Assembly (NCBI RefSeq): GCF_000212355.1
Contig: NC_015496.1
Coordinates: 1,612,001 to 1,676,000 of the forward strand
Length of the DNA stretch: 64,000 bases
Direction: 5' to 3'
DNA from: Dokdonia sp. 4H-3-7-5
Lineage (GTDB): Bacteria; Bacteroidota; Bacteroidia; Flavobacteriales; Flavobacteriaceae
Below the pieces are notes generated by a model. That model saw only the letters and a list, made by a program, of their open reading frames with translations, ran no database searches and was not told the origin of the DNA. The translations under genes were made by a program, and so were the position numbers. Shown here piece by piece: positions 54,402 to 61,604 of the stretch. The stretch's first letter is position 1, and the number at the start of each line of letters is the position of its first letter.

Positions 54402-55538
54402 ATGAAACTACAAAAAAACGATATTCTTGAGGCTTTAAAAACCATAACAGCTCCAGGTGCTGGAGAAAATATGGTAGATAGTGGTGCTGTTACAAATGTA
54501 CTTACATTTGGTGATGAGGTGATAGTAGATATTACTATCAATAACCCAACACTACAAGCACGTAAAAAAGCAGAGGTTGATATTATGAAAACCATACAGG
54601 ATAAAGTGTTTGCAAAAGCACAAGTGAAGGTTAATGTAAAAGTCAATGCACCAGCCAAAGATGAAAGTAACGAGATAAAAGGAAAGGATATTCCTGGTAT
54701 TAAAAATATTGTAGCTATTGCTTCTGGAAAAGGAGGTGTAGGTAAATCTACAGTAACATCAAATATCGCAGTAACACTTGCAAAGATGGGATTCAAAGTA
54801 GGAATTCTAGATGCAGATATTTACGGTCCTTCTGTCCCTATTATGTTTGACGTAGCAAACGAGAGACCACTTTCTGTTACTGTAGATGGGAAGTCAAAAA
54901 TGAAGCCTGTAGAGAGCTACGGAGTAAAAGTACTTTCAATCGGATTTTTTACTAAGCCAGATCAAGCAGTAATCTGGAGAGGACCTATGGCGGCAAAAGC
55001 TTTAAATCAAATGATTTTTGATGCTGCTTGGGGAGAACTAGATTTCTTACTGCTAGACCTTCCTCCAGGAACTGGAGATATACACTTGAGTATTATGCAA
55101 TCACTACCTATCACAGGTGCTGTAGTTGTAAGTACACCACAAAATGTGGCACTTGCAGATGCAAAGAAAGGTGTAGCAATGTTTCAACAAGAGAGTATCA
55201 ATGTACCAGTCCTTGGTATCGTAGAGAACATGGCTTATTTCACACCAGATGAGTTACCAGACAATAAATACTACATCTTTGGAAAAGAAGGAGCAAAACA
55301 CCTTGCCGAGGATTTAGGAGTGCGCTTGCTAGGGGAGATACCACTGGTACAAAGCATACGAGAAGCTGGAGATGTAGGGCGTCCAGCAGCATTACAAGCG
55401 AATACGCCTACAATGCTAGCTTTTGATGAGCTTACTAAAAATGTAGTCGAAGAAACAGTAAGACGTAATAAGAACTTACCTGCAACAGAGGCTATAAAGA
55501 TTACTACCATGGCAGGTTGTTCTGCTGTAAAGAATTAA
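54402..55538 (+). CDS. Mrp/ApbC iron-sulfur carrier ATPase
   Basis: A 378-residue cytosolic protein of the Mrp/Nbp35 group. The N-terminal DUF59/MIP18-like domain (residues ~1-85) is followed by a deviant Walker A P-loop (ASGKGGVGKSTVTSNIAV), DADIYGPSVP, and LLLDLPPGTGDIHLSI. It carries 4Fe-4S clusters to target proteins. The C-terminal TMAGCSAVKN has a Cys; the usual CxxC is not obvious. The NifU-like gene begins just after its stop codon, a strong functional match. Confidence 0.93.
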   Translation: MKLQKNDILEALKTITAPGAGENMVDSGAVTNVLTFGDEVIVDITINNPTLQARKKAEVDIMKTIQDKVFAKAQVKVNVKVNAPAKDESNEIKGKDIPGIKNIVAIASGKGGVGKSTVTSNIAVTLAKMGFKVGILDADIYGPSVPIMFDVANERPLSVTVDGKSKMKPVESYGVKVLSIGFFTKPDQAVIWRGPMAAKALNQMIFDAAWGELDFLLLDLPPGTGDIHLSIMQSLPITGAVVVSTPQNVALADAKKGVAMFQQESINVPVLGIVENMAYFTPDELPDNKYYIFGKEGAKHLAEDLGVRLLGEIPLVQSIREAGDVGRPAALQANTPTMLAFDELTKNVVEETVRRNKNLPATEAIKITTMAGCSAVKN

Positions 55539-55540
55539 TT

Positions 55541-55783
55541 ATGACCGGAGCAGAGTTAACCCAGAAAGTAGAAGATGCACTAGAAGAAATTCGCCCTTTT
55601 TTACAAAGTGATGGAGGAGATATTACCCTTTTAGGTATAGAAAACGATACTATTGTACGTGTTCAATTACAAGGAGCTTGCGTAGGATGCTCTGTAAATC
55701 AAATGACACTTAAAAGTGGCGTGGAGATGACTATAAAAAAGCATGCTCCGCAGATAGAAGAAGTTATTAATGTTAAGGCGTAA
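55541..55783 (+). CDS. NifU-like iron-sulfur scaffold protein (NifU C-terminal domain)
   Basis: An 80-residue scaffold. I use the ATG at 55541 (MTGAELTQKVEDALEEIRPFLQ). The frame is open into the previous gene but lacks similarity there. The conserved GGDITLL and the cluster-binding GACVGCS (CxxC) are present. Together with Mrp it forms a small Fe-S assembly operon. The gene ends 76 bp before the ferredoxin reductase gene. Confidence 0.93.
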   Translation: MTGAELTQKVEDALEEIRPFLQSDGGDITLLGIENDTIVRVQLQGACVGCSVNQMTLKSGVEMTIKKHAPQIEEVINVKA

Positions 55784-55830
55784 GACAGATAAAGGTCATC
55801 TTCTTAGATGGAGGATGTATATATTTTTGC

Positions 55831-55840
55831 TTTCGCGAAA
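55831..55840. repeat. Dispersed palindrome, intergenic
   Basis: An exact core within TGCTTTCGCGAAAGCGTA, between the NifU-like and ferredoxin-reductase genes, 19 bp before a start codon. Confidence 0.9.
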
Positions 55841-55858
55841 GCGTATTAATAAGAATCA

Positions 55859-56911
55859 ATGATTAAAACAGATATACTCATTATAGGTGCTGGTCCTACA
55901 GGGCTTTTTACCGTTTTTGAAGCAGGATTATTAAAGTTAAAATGTCATCTTATTGACGCACTTCCTCAACCAGGAGGGCAGTGTTCTGAGATTTATCCTA
56001 AGAAGCCTATTTATGATATTCCTGCATTTCCAGAAGTGCTTGCAGGTGATCTTGTAGATAACTTAATGAAACAAATAGAGCCTTTCCAGCCTGGATTTAC
56101 ACTAGGTGAGCGTGCTCAAACTATAGATAAACAAGAAGACGGCACGTTTATAGTAACCACAAATAAAGGAACAAAACACCACGCGCCTGTAGTTGCAATT
56201 GCAGGAGGTCTAGGGAGTTTTGAGCCTCGTAAACCGCCTATTCCTAATATTGCGAGTTACGAAGATATCGGGGTAGAGTATATTATACGAGATCCTGAGT
56301 TGTACCGTGACAAGAAAGTGATTGTTGCTGGTGGTGGAGATAGCGCTTTAGACTGGAGTATTTTTCTAGCAGATGTTGCTAGTGAAGTGACGCTAGTGCA
56401 CCGTCGTAATGAATTCCGTGGTGCTCTTGATAGTGTAGAGAAAGTTCAGGAACTCAAAAATCAAGGACGCATTAAATTAGTCACCCCAGCAGAGGTGGTT
56501 GATGTACTAGGGGATGGGCATGTAAACGGAGTGACTATTAAACAAGGTGAAGATACTTTTAATGAGCCTTGTGATCACTTTATACCGCTTTTTGGACTTG
56601 CACCAAAACTAGGTCCTATAGGAGACTGGGGACTAGAGATTGAGAAAAATGCTATTAAAGTGGATAACAGTTTAGACTACCAAACGAACATTCCAGGTAT
56701 TTATGCAATAGGAGATGTAAATACATATCCGGGTAAATTGAAGTTAATCCTTTGTGGTTTTCACGAAGCAACGTTAATGTGTCAGAGTGCTTACCAGCGT
56801 ATTTTTCCAGATAAACGTTATGTAATGAAGTATACGACCGTAGGTGGAGTAACAGGGTTTGACGGAACAAAGAAAGAAGCTCCTAAAGCTGTAGTTAAAG
56901 CAATAGACTAG
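55859..56911 (+). CDS. Ferredoxin-NADP+ reductase, thioredoxin-reductase-like type
   Basis: A 350-residue flavoprotein. It has FAD loop IIGAGPTGLFTVFEAG, PGGQCSEIYPKKPIYDIPAFPEVLAGDLV typical of the YumC-type reductases, and the NADPH loop VAGGGDSALDWSIFL followed by VTLVHRRNEFRGA. The redox-active CxxC of true thioredoxin reductases is absent at its usual place, which supports ferredoxin as partner. The 2Fe-2S ferredoxin gene follows 43 bp downstream. Confidence 0.9.
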   Translation: MIKTDILIIGAGPTGLFTVFEAGLLKLKCHLIDALPQPGGQCSEIYPKKPIYDIPAFPEVLAGDLVDNLMKQIEPFQPGFTLGERAQTIDKQEDGTFIVTTNKGTKHHAPVVAIAGGLGSFEPRKPPIPNIASYEDIGVEYIIRDPELYRDKKVIVAGGGDSALDWSIFLADVASEVTLVHRRNEFRGALDSVEKVQELKNQGRIKLVTPAEVVDVLGDGHVNGVTIKQGEDTFNEPCDHFIPLFGLAPKLGPIGDWGLEIEKNAIKVDNSLDYQTNIPGIYAIGDVNTYPGKLKLILCGFHEATLMCQSAYQRIFPDKRYVMKYTTVGGVTGFDGTKKEAPKAVVKAID

Positions 56912-56954
56912 CAATAGGTGAATCTTATAAGTATTACAGTATAAATCGCTATCC

Positions 56955-57284
56955 ATGACAGATATTAAAATTACAATCACAGATCGCGATGGCGTTGCTC
57001 ACGAGATTGATGCCCCTACAGATATGAATATGAACTTAATGGAGGTTGTGCGCTCTTATGAGCTCGCTCCAGAAGGTACCATAGGTATTTGTGGAGGTAT
57101 GGCGATGTGTGCTTCTTGCCAGTGTTATGTTGAGAGTGATCACGTGTTGCCAGAGATGAGTGATGATGAGGAAGCAATGCTTGCAGAAGCCTTTCATGTA
57201 GAGGATAATAGCCGTTTAGGTTGCCAGCTTCATATACATCGAGATATGGATGGATTACGAGTAACACTTGCGCCAGAGGAGTAG
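56955..57284 (+). CDS. 2Fe-2S ferredoxin (adrenodoxin type)
   Basis: A 109-residue electron carrier. Cluster ligands: GICGGMAMCASC (Cys-x5-Cys-x2-Cys) and a distal LGCQLH Cys. The pattern AEAFHVEDNSRLGCQLHI is typical of adrenodoxin-like ferredoxins. It is probably reduced by the reductase encoded just upstream, and may supply electrons to Fe-S assembly or hydroxylation. Confidence 0.93.
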   Translation: MTDIKITITDRDGVAHEIDAPTDMNMNLMEVVRSYELAPEGTIGICGGMAMCASCQCYVESDHVLPEMSDDEEAMLAEAFHVEDNSRLGCQLHIHRDMDGLRVTLAPEE

Positions 57285-57314
57285 AACTAAATTATTTTAT
57301 TAAAAACTATATTG

Positions 57315-57348
57315 AGGGATTATAAAACTAGCTAGTTTTATAATCCCT
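57315..57348. terminator. Bidirectional terminator, overlapping the end of the phosphoesterase gene
   Basis: A nearly loopless 17-bp perfect palindrome (AGGGATTATAAAACTAG and its complement), followed by TTATTTTTT. It lies between converging genes, and its right half contains the last codons and stop codon of the metallophosphoesterase gene. Confidence 0.82.
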
Positions 57349-58224
57349 TATTTTTTGAGGTCCTTCCAGTAGCACGCGATTTACATGCAGGTGGCCTTCT
57401 TCTGTGGTAGTAATATGCCATTTTATAAGAGAGATAGCGCCATTTTCTATTTCTAAGCCTGTGATACTACGCGGATGAACACAACTACCATCATTAAAAA
57501 AAGCAATATCTCCCGGTTCTGGAAATCGAGGTCTATGTGTATGCCCTACTATGGTGAGTAGATTATTGTTTTCTGTAATCCACTTTTTAATACGTCGCTC
57601 TACTTTTATGAGCTCTTTGTAATTTTTTGCAGGACTCGTAGGATCAGAGATGCCAAATATTTGAAGTGGTTTCCATAAGATTCTAACGAGAAACCTATTA
57701 AAGCGCCACCCATGATAATTGAACCAGTCGGCTTGATGACCATGGCATAAAAAGAGTTCTTGAGCACTTTCCTGATGTTTTAATATCAATGCCTCATGAT
57801 ACTCTAGATTTTTAAACAAAATCTCTTCTCTGCCATCCTTAGGATCAAAATAAGTGCTCAAATGTTTTTGAACGTAGTTCTTATCGCGATATACCATATC
57901 GTGATTTCCCCAGATGAGGTGAAGTCGTTTTTCAAAGTGAAACTTCTGCAGTAATGTATAGACATTTTTATGGGCACGTAAGATGCTTTCAAAGGAGCTG
58001 TTTTCCCATAGCTCATCTCCATCCCCTAGCTCGCAATAAGTAAATCCTTCTTTATAATAATGTTTTAACGCGTGGTAATAGATATTCTCATTTCGCGCAA
58101 AATCATCGGCAAAGCTTTTGTCTCCGCGGTGACAGTCGGAAAAGAAAACTAGTTTATCGGCATCAGAAAATGGTATTTCCTTTGCTGCTTTGTAAGCTCT
58201 GTCTAAACGCTGTCTTGTATTCAC
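57328..58224 (-). CDS. Calcineurin-like metallophosphoesterase
   Basis: A 298-residue cytosolic phosphoesterase with the five metal motifs: FFSDCHRGD, GDGDELWE, WGNHD, CHGHQAD and VGHTHRPRF. The substrate is unknown; UDP-diacylglucosamine hydrolases (LpxH-like) and nucleotidases share this layout. The final codons lie within the terminator hairpin. This is the last core gene before the island boundary. Confidence 0.9.
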   Translation of the reverse strand: MNTRQRLDRAYKAAKEIPFSDADKLVFFSDCHRGDKSFADDFARNENIYYHALKHYYKEGFTYCELGDGDELWENSSFESILRAHKNVYTLLQKFHFEKRLHLIWGNHDMVYRDKNYVQKHLSTYFDPKDGREEILFKNLEYHEALILKHQESAQELFLCHGHQADWFNYHGWRFNRFLVRILWKPLQIFGISDPTSPAKNYKELIKVERRIKKWITENNNLLTIVGHTHRPRFPEPGDIAFFNDGSCVHPRSITGLEIENGAISLIKWHITTTEEGHLHVNRVLLEGPQKIRDYKTS

Positions 58225-58276
58225 AGGTTAAATATCTTAAAAAAGACTGAGATTAATAGGGTTGAGAGGAGTACGC

Positions 58277-58286
58277 TTTCGCGAAA
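58277..58286. repeat. Dispersed palindrome, intergenic, last copy in the window
   Basis: An exact core within ACGCTTTCGCGAAAGCGT, 26 bp left of the island's left repeat. No exact copy is found from here to the right end. Confidence 0.9.
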
Positions 58287-58311
58287 GCGTAAAATAAATA
58301 CGTCCTATCTA

Positions 58312-58329
58312 TTTTATGTCGGGTAGAGA
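58312..58329. repeat. Left attachment-type repeat (displaced tRNA-Pro 3' end)
   Basis: TTTTATGTCGGGTAGAGA, an 18-bp exact direct repeat of 62575-62592, where it forms the last 11 bases of tRNA-Pro(GGG) plus 7 bases of flank. The stray tRNA end far from any tRNA marks the outer edge of an inserted element. Confidence 0.82.
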
Positions 58330-58374
58330 TGGGTATCTCACTTTAAACAAATTGAGACACGTCAATTTACTTGT

Positions 58375-58411
58375 AAAAAAACTCGACAAACTATGAAGCT
58401 TACCGAGTTTT
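58375..58411 (-). terminator. Terminator of the ubiquitin-like operon
   Basis: The minus strand reads AAAACTCG ... CGAGTTTTTTT with an 18-nt loop. It lies 15 bp past the DUF6527 gene stop codon. Confidence 0.65.
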
Positions 58412-58425
58412 ATTTGTAATCTATT

Positions 58426-58785
58426 CTATTCAGCCCAAACAATCAGGCCACTCCTCAACCAAAAATGACTTTCACAATTCTTAGTCCTCCAAATCGAAGG
58501 GTAAATCGAAGGTTCTTCTTCATTTGTTGTCAATTTCCAACAAGGGTTGACATCATCCATTAGATTTAATGTAATTACATCTTCACATCCACAAGGGCAC
58601 TGTAATTTTGCATACCAGTAATCTTTTGACTTAACATTACATTCCACATAAATGATATTTTTATCAATAAACTCTGGAAACTCACTCGTATAATGCACAT
58701 TAAATCCTCTTTTTGAAGTGACTGTAGCCTCTTTACTTAAAAGTTTCGATAGCCATGATATGAATTTCTTAAATAATTGCCTCAT
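58426..58785 (-). CDS. DUF6527 family protein of the ubiquitin-like operon
   Basis: A 119-residue protein. A basic, hydrophobic N-terminus (MRQLFKKFISWLSKLLSK) may be a membrane-associating helix. The DUF6527 core follows: KLQCPCGCEDVITLNL (Cys-rich, possible metal site), a central DDVNPCWKL, and the conserved SIYPSIWRTKNCESHFWLRSGLIVW. Families of this kind accompany bacterial E1/E2/Ubl operons. As I recall, one such member (BubE) is proposed to be a peptidase for Ubl maturation or removal; that name is not assigned here. The start overlaps the E1 gene by 17 bp. Confidence 0.8.
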   Translation of the reverse strand: MRQLFKKFISWLSKLLSKEATVTSKRGFNVHYTSEFPEFIDKNIIYVECNVKSKDYWYAKLQCPCGCEDVITLNLMDDVNPCWKLTTNEEEPSIYPSIWRTKNCESHFWLRSGLIVWAE

Positions 58786-60142
58786 TCGTTTTGTTTTGAG
58801 AATTACCTAAACCTATATTGCTTAAATGCCAATCATCTTTAGTAGCGCATATAGGATACGAGCTTAAATCCCAATCGGTAAGATTGACAACAGTATGTCT
58901 GTAACGAGAGTTATCATTATAACGAAACATATGGATTCTACCTAACATTTCATTTACCGCAAGGGAAGAGTAAACACTATTTACACTAATCACAGCTGGA
59001 CTACTCACTTCAATATTTTCAAAATATACTCGCCTATTCTCATATTCATCTCTAGCTATTCTCTTCATAACCTCTGCACTAAGCATATCCCAAGAATACA
59101 CACCTCTCTCTTCGAGGGTTTGATAGCCAGGAGTCAAGTAATGTATATTCCCAATTATAGAGTCAACATTTCCTTTACCGTCCGCAACAAGTTTGACACC
59201 AACATCGATAACAGGTACAAGATATGCAGTTGAAATAAGGTTCAGATAATGCCTTCCTTCAATAGAATCAACACAGCCAAATATGACATCACAAGTACTT
59301 AACTCTTCAAGTGCTTTTTCACTTTCTTGAAAAACACAAGGGTATGTAATAACGTGAGTTCCTATATTTACTTCAGTTATATGCCTTTGTAAGACATCTA
59401 CTTTTAATTTCTCATCTACTGCATCTGTCTTGCGAGAAGATATTATTCTATTTAAGTTCTCTTGTCCTACAGTGTCAGGGTCAGCGAGTACTATTGTACC
59501 AGCTCCCAATCTCATTAGCATCTCCGCAATAGGACTACCAGTTCCAGAGACTCCTATTATTCCGATCTTCATATCCCTAAGAATACGTGTCGTATGATTT
59601 CCAAATGTTTGAGAATTCCTTTCAAATGCTAGAGGAGTTTTACTGTTTTGAGTTTCCCAGTAAAACTTTATGTCATTACCAACAATTGTAAAGCGTTTTA
59701 CAGAAGAAAAATCTAAGTCACTAGATATAATTCGTCCTTTTAATGACCCGTCAGGGTACATAATTACGCTAGCTTGAGGCGTATCAGAATCTAACCACCC
59801 AAAAACTGATTCAAAAAAATCTCTATCTGATATATCATCAAAGGATGAAAAATTAGAATCTTGAATGAAATGTGAGTGAATTTTAATTATACTTAAGTTC
59901 TTGGAAAGGGCTTTTTCTAATACACCTTCTACATCAATTGTTTTCCAATTAACTCTATCTTGTGTTCGCACACAATTATCATAAGGCAGTAAGCAGGTTT
60001 CGTGAGCAAGCAAATAATTAATTCCTGATTGATCCGACTTTCCACAAAGCACAAATGCAACAGCTTCCAAACCATCTCCGTTGTGAAGATGGTTCTTTAG
60101 CTCTTGATGCATTTTTTGTGTCATTTTTATATGCATCTCCAT
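58769..60142 (-). CDS. JAMM peptidase-E1 (ThiF) fusion of a ubiquitin-like system
   Basis: A 457-residue two-domain protein. Residues ~5-140 are a JAB/MPN domain with a complete JAMM zinc motif: Glu26, His89-x-His91, Ser99 and Asp102, fitting HxH-x7-S-xx-D, so it should be an active deconjugating or processing peptidase. Residues ~180-420 are a ThiF/E1 adenylation domain: GVSGTGS (197-203), DPDTVGQENLNR with the ATP-binding Asp and Arg, and CDVIFGCVDS. The usual C-x-x-C zinc pairs are missing, and where related E1 proteins have cysteine after a PG motif this one reads TPGYQTLEE. It therefore adenylates a Ubl but may transfer it without a normal cysteine thioester. Confidence 0.88.
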   Translation of the reverse strand: MEMHIKMTQKMHQELKNHLHNGDGLEAVAFVLCGKSDQSGINYLLAHETCLLPYDNCVRTQDRVNWKTIDVEGVLEKALSKNLSIIKIHSHFIQDSNFSSFDDISDRDFFESVFGWLDSDTPQASVIMYPDGSLKGRIISSDLDFSSVKRFTIVGNDIKFYWETQNSKTPLAFERNSQTFGNHTTRILRDMKIGIIGVSGTGSPIAEMLMRLGAGTIVLADPDTVGQENLNRIISSRKTDAVDEKLKVDVLQRHITEVNIGTHVITYPCVFQESEKALEELSTCDVIFGCVDSIEGRHYLNLISTAYLVPVIDVGVKLVADGKGNVDSIIGNIHYLTPGYQTLEERGVYSWDMLSAEVMKRIARDEYENRRVYFENIEVSSPAVISVNSVYSSLAVNEMLGRIHMFRYNDNSRYRHTVVNLTDWDLSSYPICATKDDWHLSNIGLGNSQNKTNEAII

Positions 60143-60148
60143 AATGGC

Positions 60149-61114
60149 TTAACGTTTTTTGAATTCTGCCTTAAGGCAGCTAATCATTAAATCAATATGT
60201 GATTCCACATCGTCGTTTTGGGGATCCCACTTATTATTTGCGGTTCTATGTCGTGACCATTGCTGATATGTTTTACCGTCAATAATACGATTACTCAATG
60301 CTCCAATGTGCTTGCCATCGGCACGCGCCAATGGCGGATTAAAATAAATCATATCTAGCTGGGCTTTTGGGTAATGTGGGGGTATCATTATTATCGCTTC
60401 AGCCTCTTTAACGTTATAACCTTCAGGTATATCAAAATTTGTGACCCTTAACCAGTTTAAGTTCTGGTAATTTAAAAGAGCGACCTCAAATTTAAATCCT
60501 TTTAAAAAAGAAATATCCGATTCAGTCAAAACCCCATTAGTAGTTGTTCCAGTTAGGTATCCTTCAGTACAATCAAGAGCTTCAACAACAAACCTCTCTA
60601 CACCACATTTTGTAAGGTCGATAATTTGACCATCCTTAAGAATAGGCTTACCGTTTTTAGTAAACATTCTCACTCTATGAGTTTTAGGGTCTTTATCTAC
60701 AAGAGCTAAAATCTCCTCTCGGGATATTTCTTCCTGACGAACAGAATACTTTTCTCTGTTAATCTTTAGAACATACTCGTAAGTAATGAAGGGTTCGGTG
60801 CCAGCGCAATAGCATTCTTGTATATCTATACTAGCTTGCTCATAAGGACGTATTATGAATCTCTCTATACCACATTCAGTTAGGTCTATTTTTACATTTG
60901 GACCAATCAAATCTCGACCCTTAGAAGTTACCATTCTTATGAAATGAGTATCCTTATTGGTTCCAAAAAGTTCGTGTAAGTCGTCACCTTCTATTATAGG
61001 CTCCTTGGTCTTAAATTCGTCATTGTTTATTTCGAAAGCATATTCGAAAGCTATTGCTGGTTTTATGCCTTTACGAAAGCAGTCTTTTAAATTAGTTATG
61101 TTAATCTTCTTCAT
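60149..61114 (-). CDS. Tandem ubiquitin-like domains fused to an E2-like domain
   Basis: A 321-residue polyprotein, first gene of the operon. Two related ~85-residue multi-ubiquitin-type repeats (residues ~10-91 and ~100-181) share the pattern (F/Y)EYxxxIN ... THxxRM(V/F)T(S/K)G ... IDLTxCG(I/V)ERF. Residues ~198-321 match bacterial E2 family E: IPEGY, IIMIPPHYPKAQLDMIYF, WSRHR (286-290) and NDDVESHIDLMI. The only Cys in the E2 part is Cys313 near the end, so there is no canonical E2 cysteine. Neither Ubl ends in Gly-Gly. Fusion in one chain suggests cleavage, conjugation in cis, or use of the whole chain as the modifier. Confidence 0.85.
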   Translation of the reverse strand: MKKINITNLKDCFRKGIKPAIAFEYAFEINNDEFKTKEPIIEGDDLHELFGTNKDTHFIRMVTSKGRDLIGPNVKIDLTECGIERFIIRPYEQASIDIQECYCAGTEPFITYEYVLKINREKYSVRQEEISREEILALVDKDPKTHRVRMFTKNGKPILKDGQIIDLTKCGVERFVVEALDCTEGYLTGTTTNGVLTESDISFLKGFKFEVALLNYQNLNWLRVTNFDIPEGYNVKEAEAIIMIPPHYPKAQLDMIYFNPPLARADGKHIGALSNRIIDGKTYQQWSRHRTANNKWDPQNDDVESHIDLMISCLKAEFKKR

Positions 61115-61328
61115 AATGTAATATTTATTTGTGTTGCACTCCTTTTAAGTTTAAAAGAGTGGTATTCTTAAAAAATTCACTTTAGAACTCACTCTATCGC
61201 GATCGCTTCTTTGGAGTTCTTGGCCTACAATAAGGCAGTAGCTTATAAGCTACGATGGAAGCAGTTGGTTAAATAAGGCGGACTAATTCATAGTTAATTG
61301 GTTATAAAACCAACTAGAAAGACAACAC

Positions 61329-61359
61329 TTGTGCAATTAAAGAAGAATATGTACTTTTG
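61329..61359 (+). promoter_or_regulatory. Promoter of the candidate small RNA
   Basis: TTG (61329-61331), a 20-nt spacer and TACTTTTG (61352-61359) match the Bacteroidetes -33/-7 consensus. No start codon occurs between here and the terminator at 61423. Confidence 0.6.
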
Positions 61360-61365
61360 TAGAAC

Positions 61366-61452
61366 GATAAAACAAAAGAATTCTTTTGGGATCCGACCCC
61401 CTAGAATTCATCAACATTGAACAAATCAGGTAGTCTTTCTATCTGATTTTTT
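61366..61452 (+). ncRNA. Candidate ~87-nt small RNA inside the island
   Basis: It is bounded by a consensus promoter and a Rho-independent terminator, with no ATG or GTG start between. Internal structure: a perfect 16-bp palindrome CAAAAGAATTCTTTTG (61373-61388), a GGGATCCGACCCC hairpin-like segment just after it, and the terminator stem AAATCAGGTAG/CTATCTGATTT. It matches no RNA family I know. The 5' end is estimated from the promoter. Confidence 0.42.
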
Positions 61453-61453
61453 C
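61423..61453 (+). terminator. Terminator of the candidate small RNA
   Basis: An 11-bp stem (one G-U pair) with a 5-nt loop, followed by TTTTTTC. It lies upstream of the XRE gene and so cannot belong to it. Confidence 0.72.
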
Positions 61454-61546
61454 TATTTATAAAAGATTGATTTTCTTTAAACCAATCATTACTACAAATA
61501 TACGAAAAAATATTGGATATAAACAAATTGATAAATTTTTTTAAAA

Positions 61547-61563
61547 TGTTTACGACATAAACA
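61547..61563. promoter_or_regulatory. Candidate XRE repressor operator
   Basis: TGTTTA-cgaca-TAAACA: 6-bp inverted arms with a 5-nt spacer. It lies about ten bases before the -7-like TATATTTA of the XRE/ImmA operon, the usual place for an autoregulatory operator. Confidence 0.5.
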
Positions 61564-61604
61564 TAATATATATTATATTTACTTGCTTAGTTTAAAGTAT
61601 ACCA

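Larger units (their letters stand above)
61115..61604. promoter_or_regulatory. Divergent control region of the island (490 bp)
   Basis: No protein gene seen. From left to right it holds: the leader of the Ubl operon (minus); the perfect 16-bp palindrome GTAGCTTATAAGCTAC (61238-61253); an imperfect hairpin built from TTGGTT/AACCAA (~61298-61318); a consensus promoter and terminator that delimit a possible small RNA (61329-61452); an inverted repeat TGTTTA-cgaca-TAAACA (61547-61563); and a -7-like TATATTTA (61574-61581) ahead of the XRE gene. The Ubl operon's own promoter is not obvious. Confidence 0.6.

Noticed and set aside
7-58286. Dispersed palindromes as transcription terminators
   Set aside because: Most copies lie within genes and lack a T-run. 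True terminators in this window have A/T tails and different stems.
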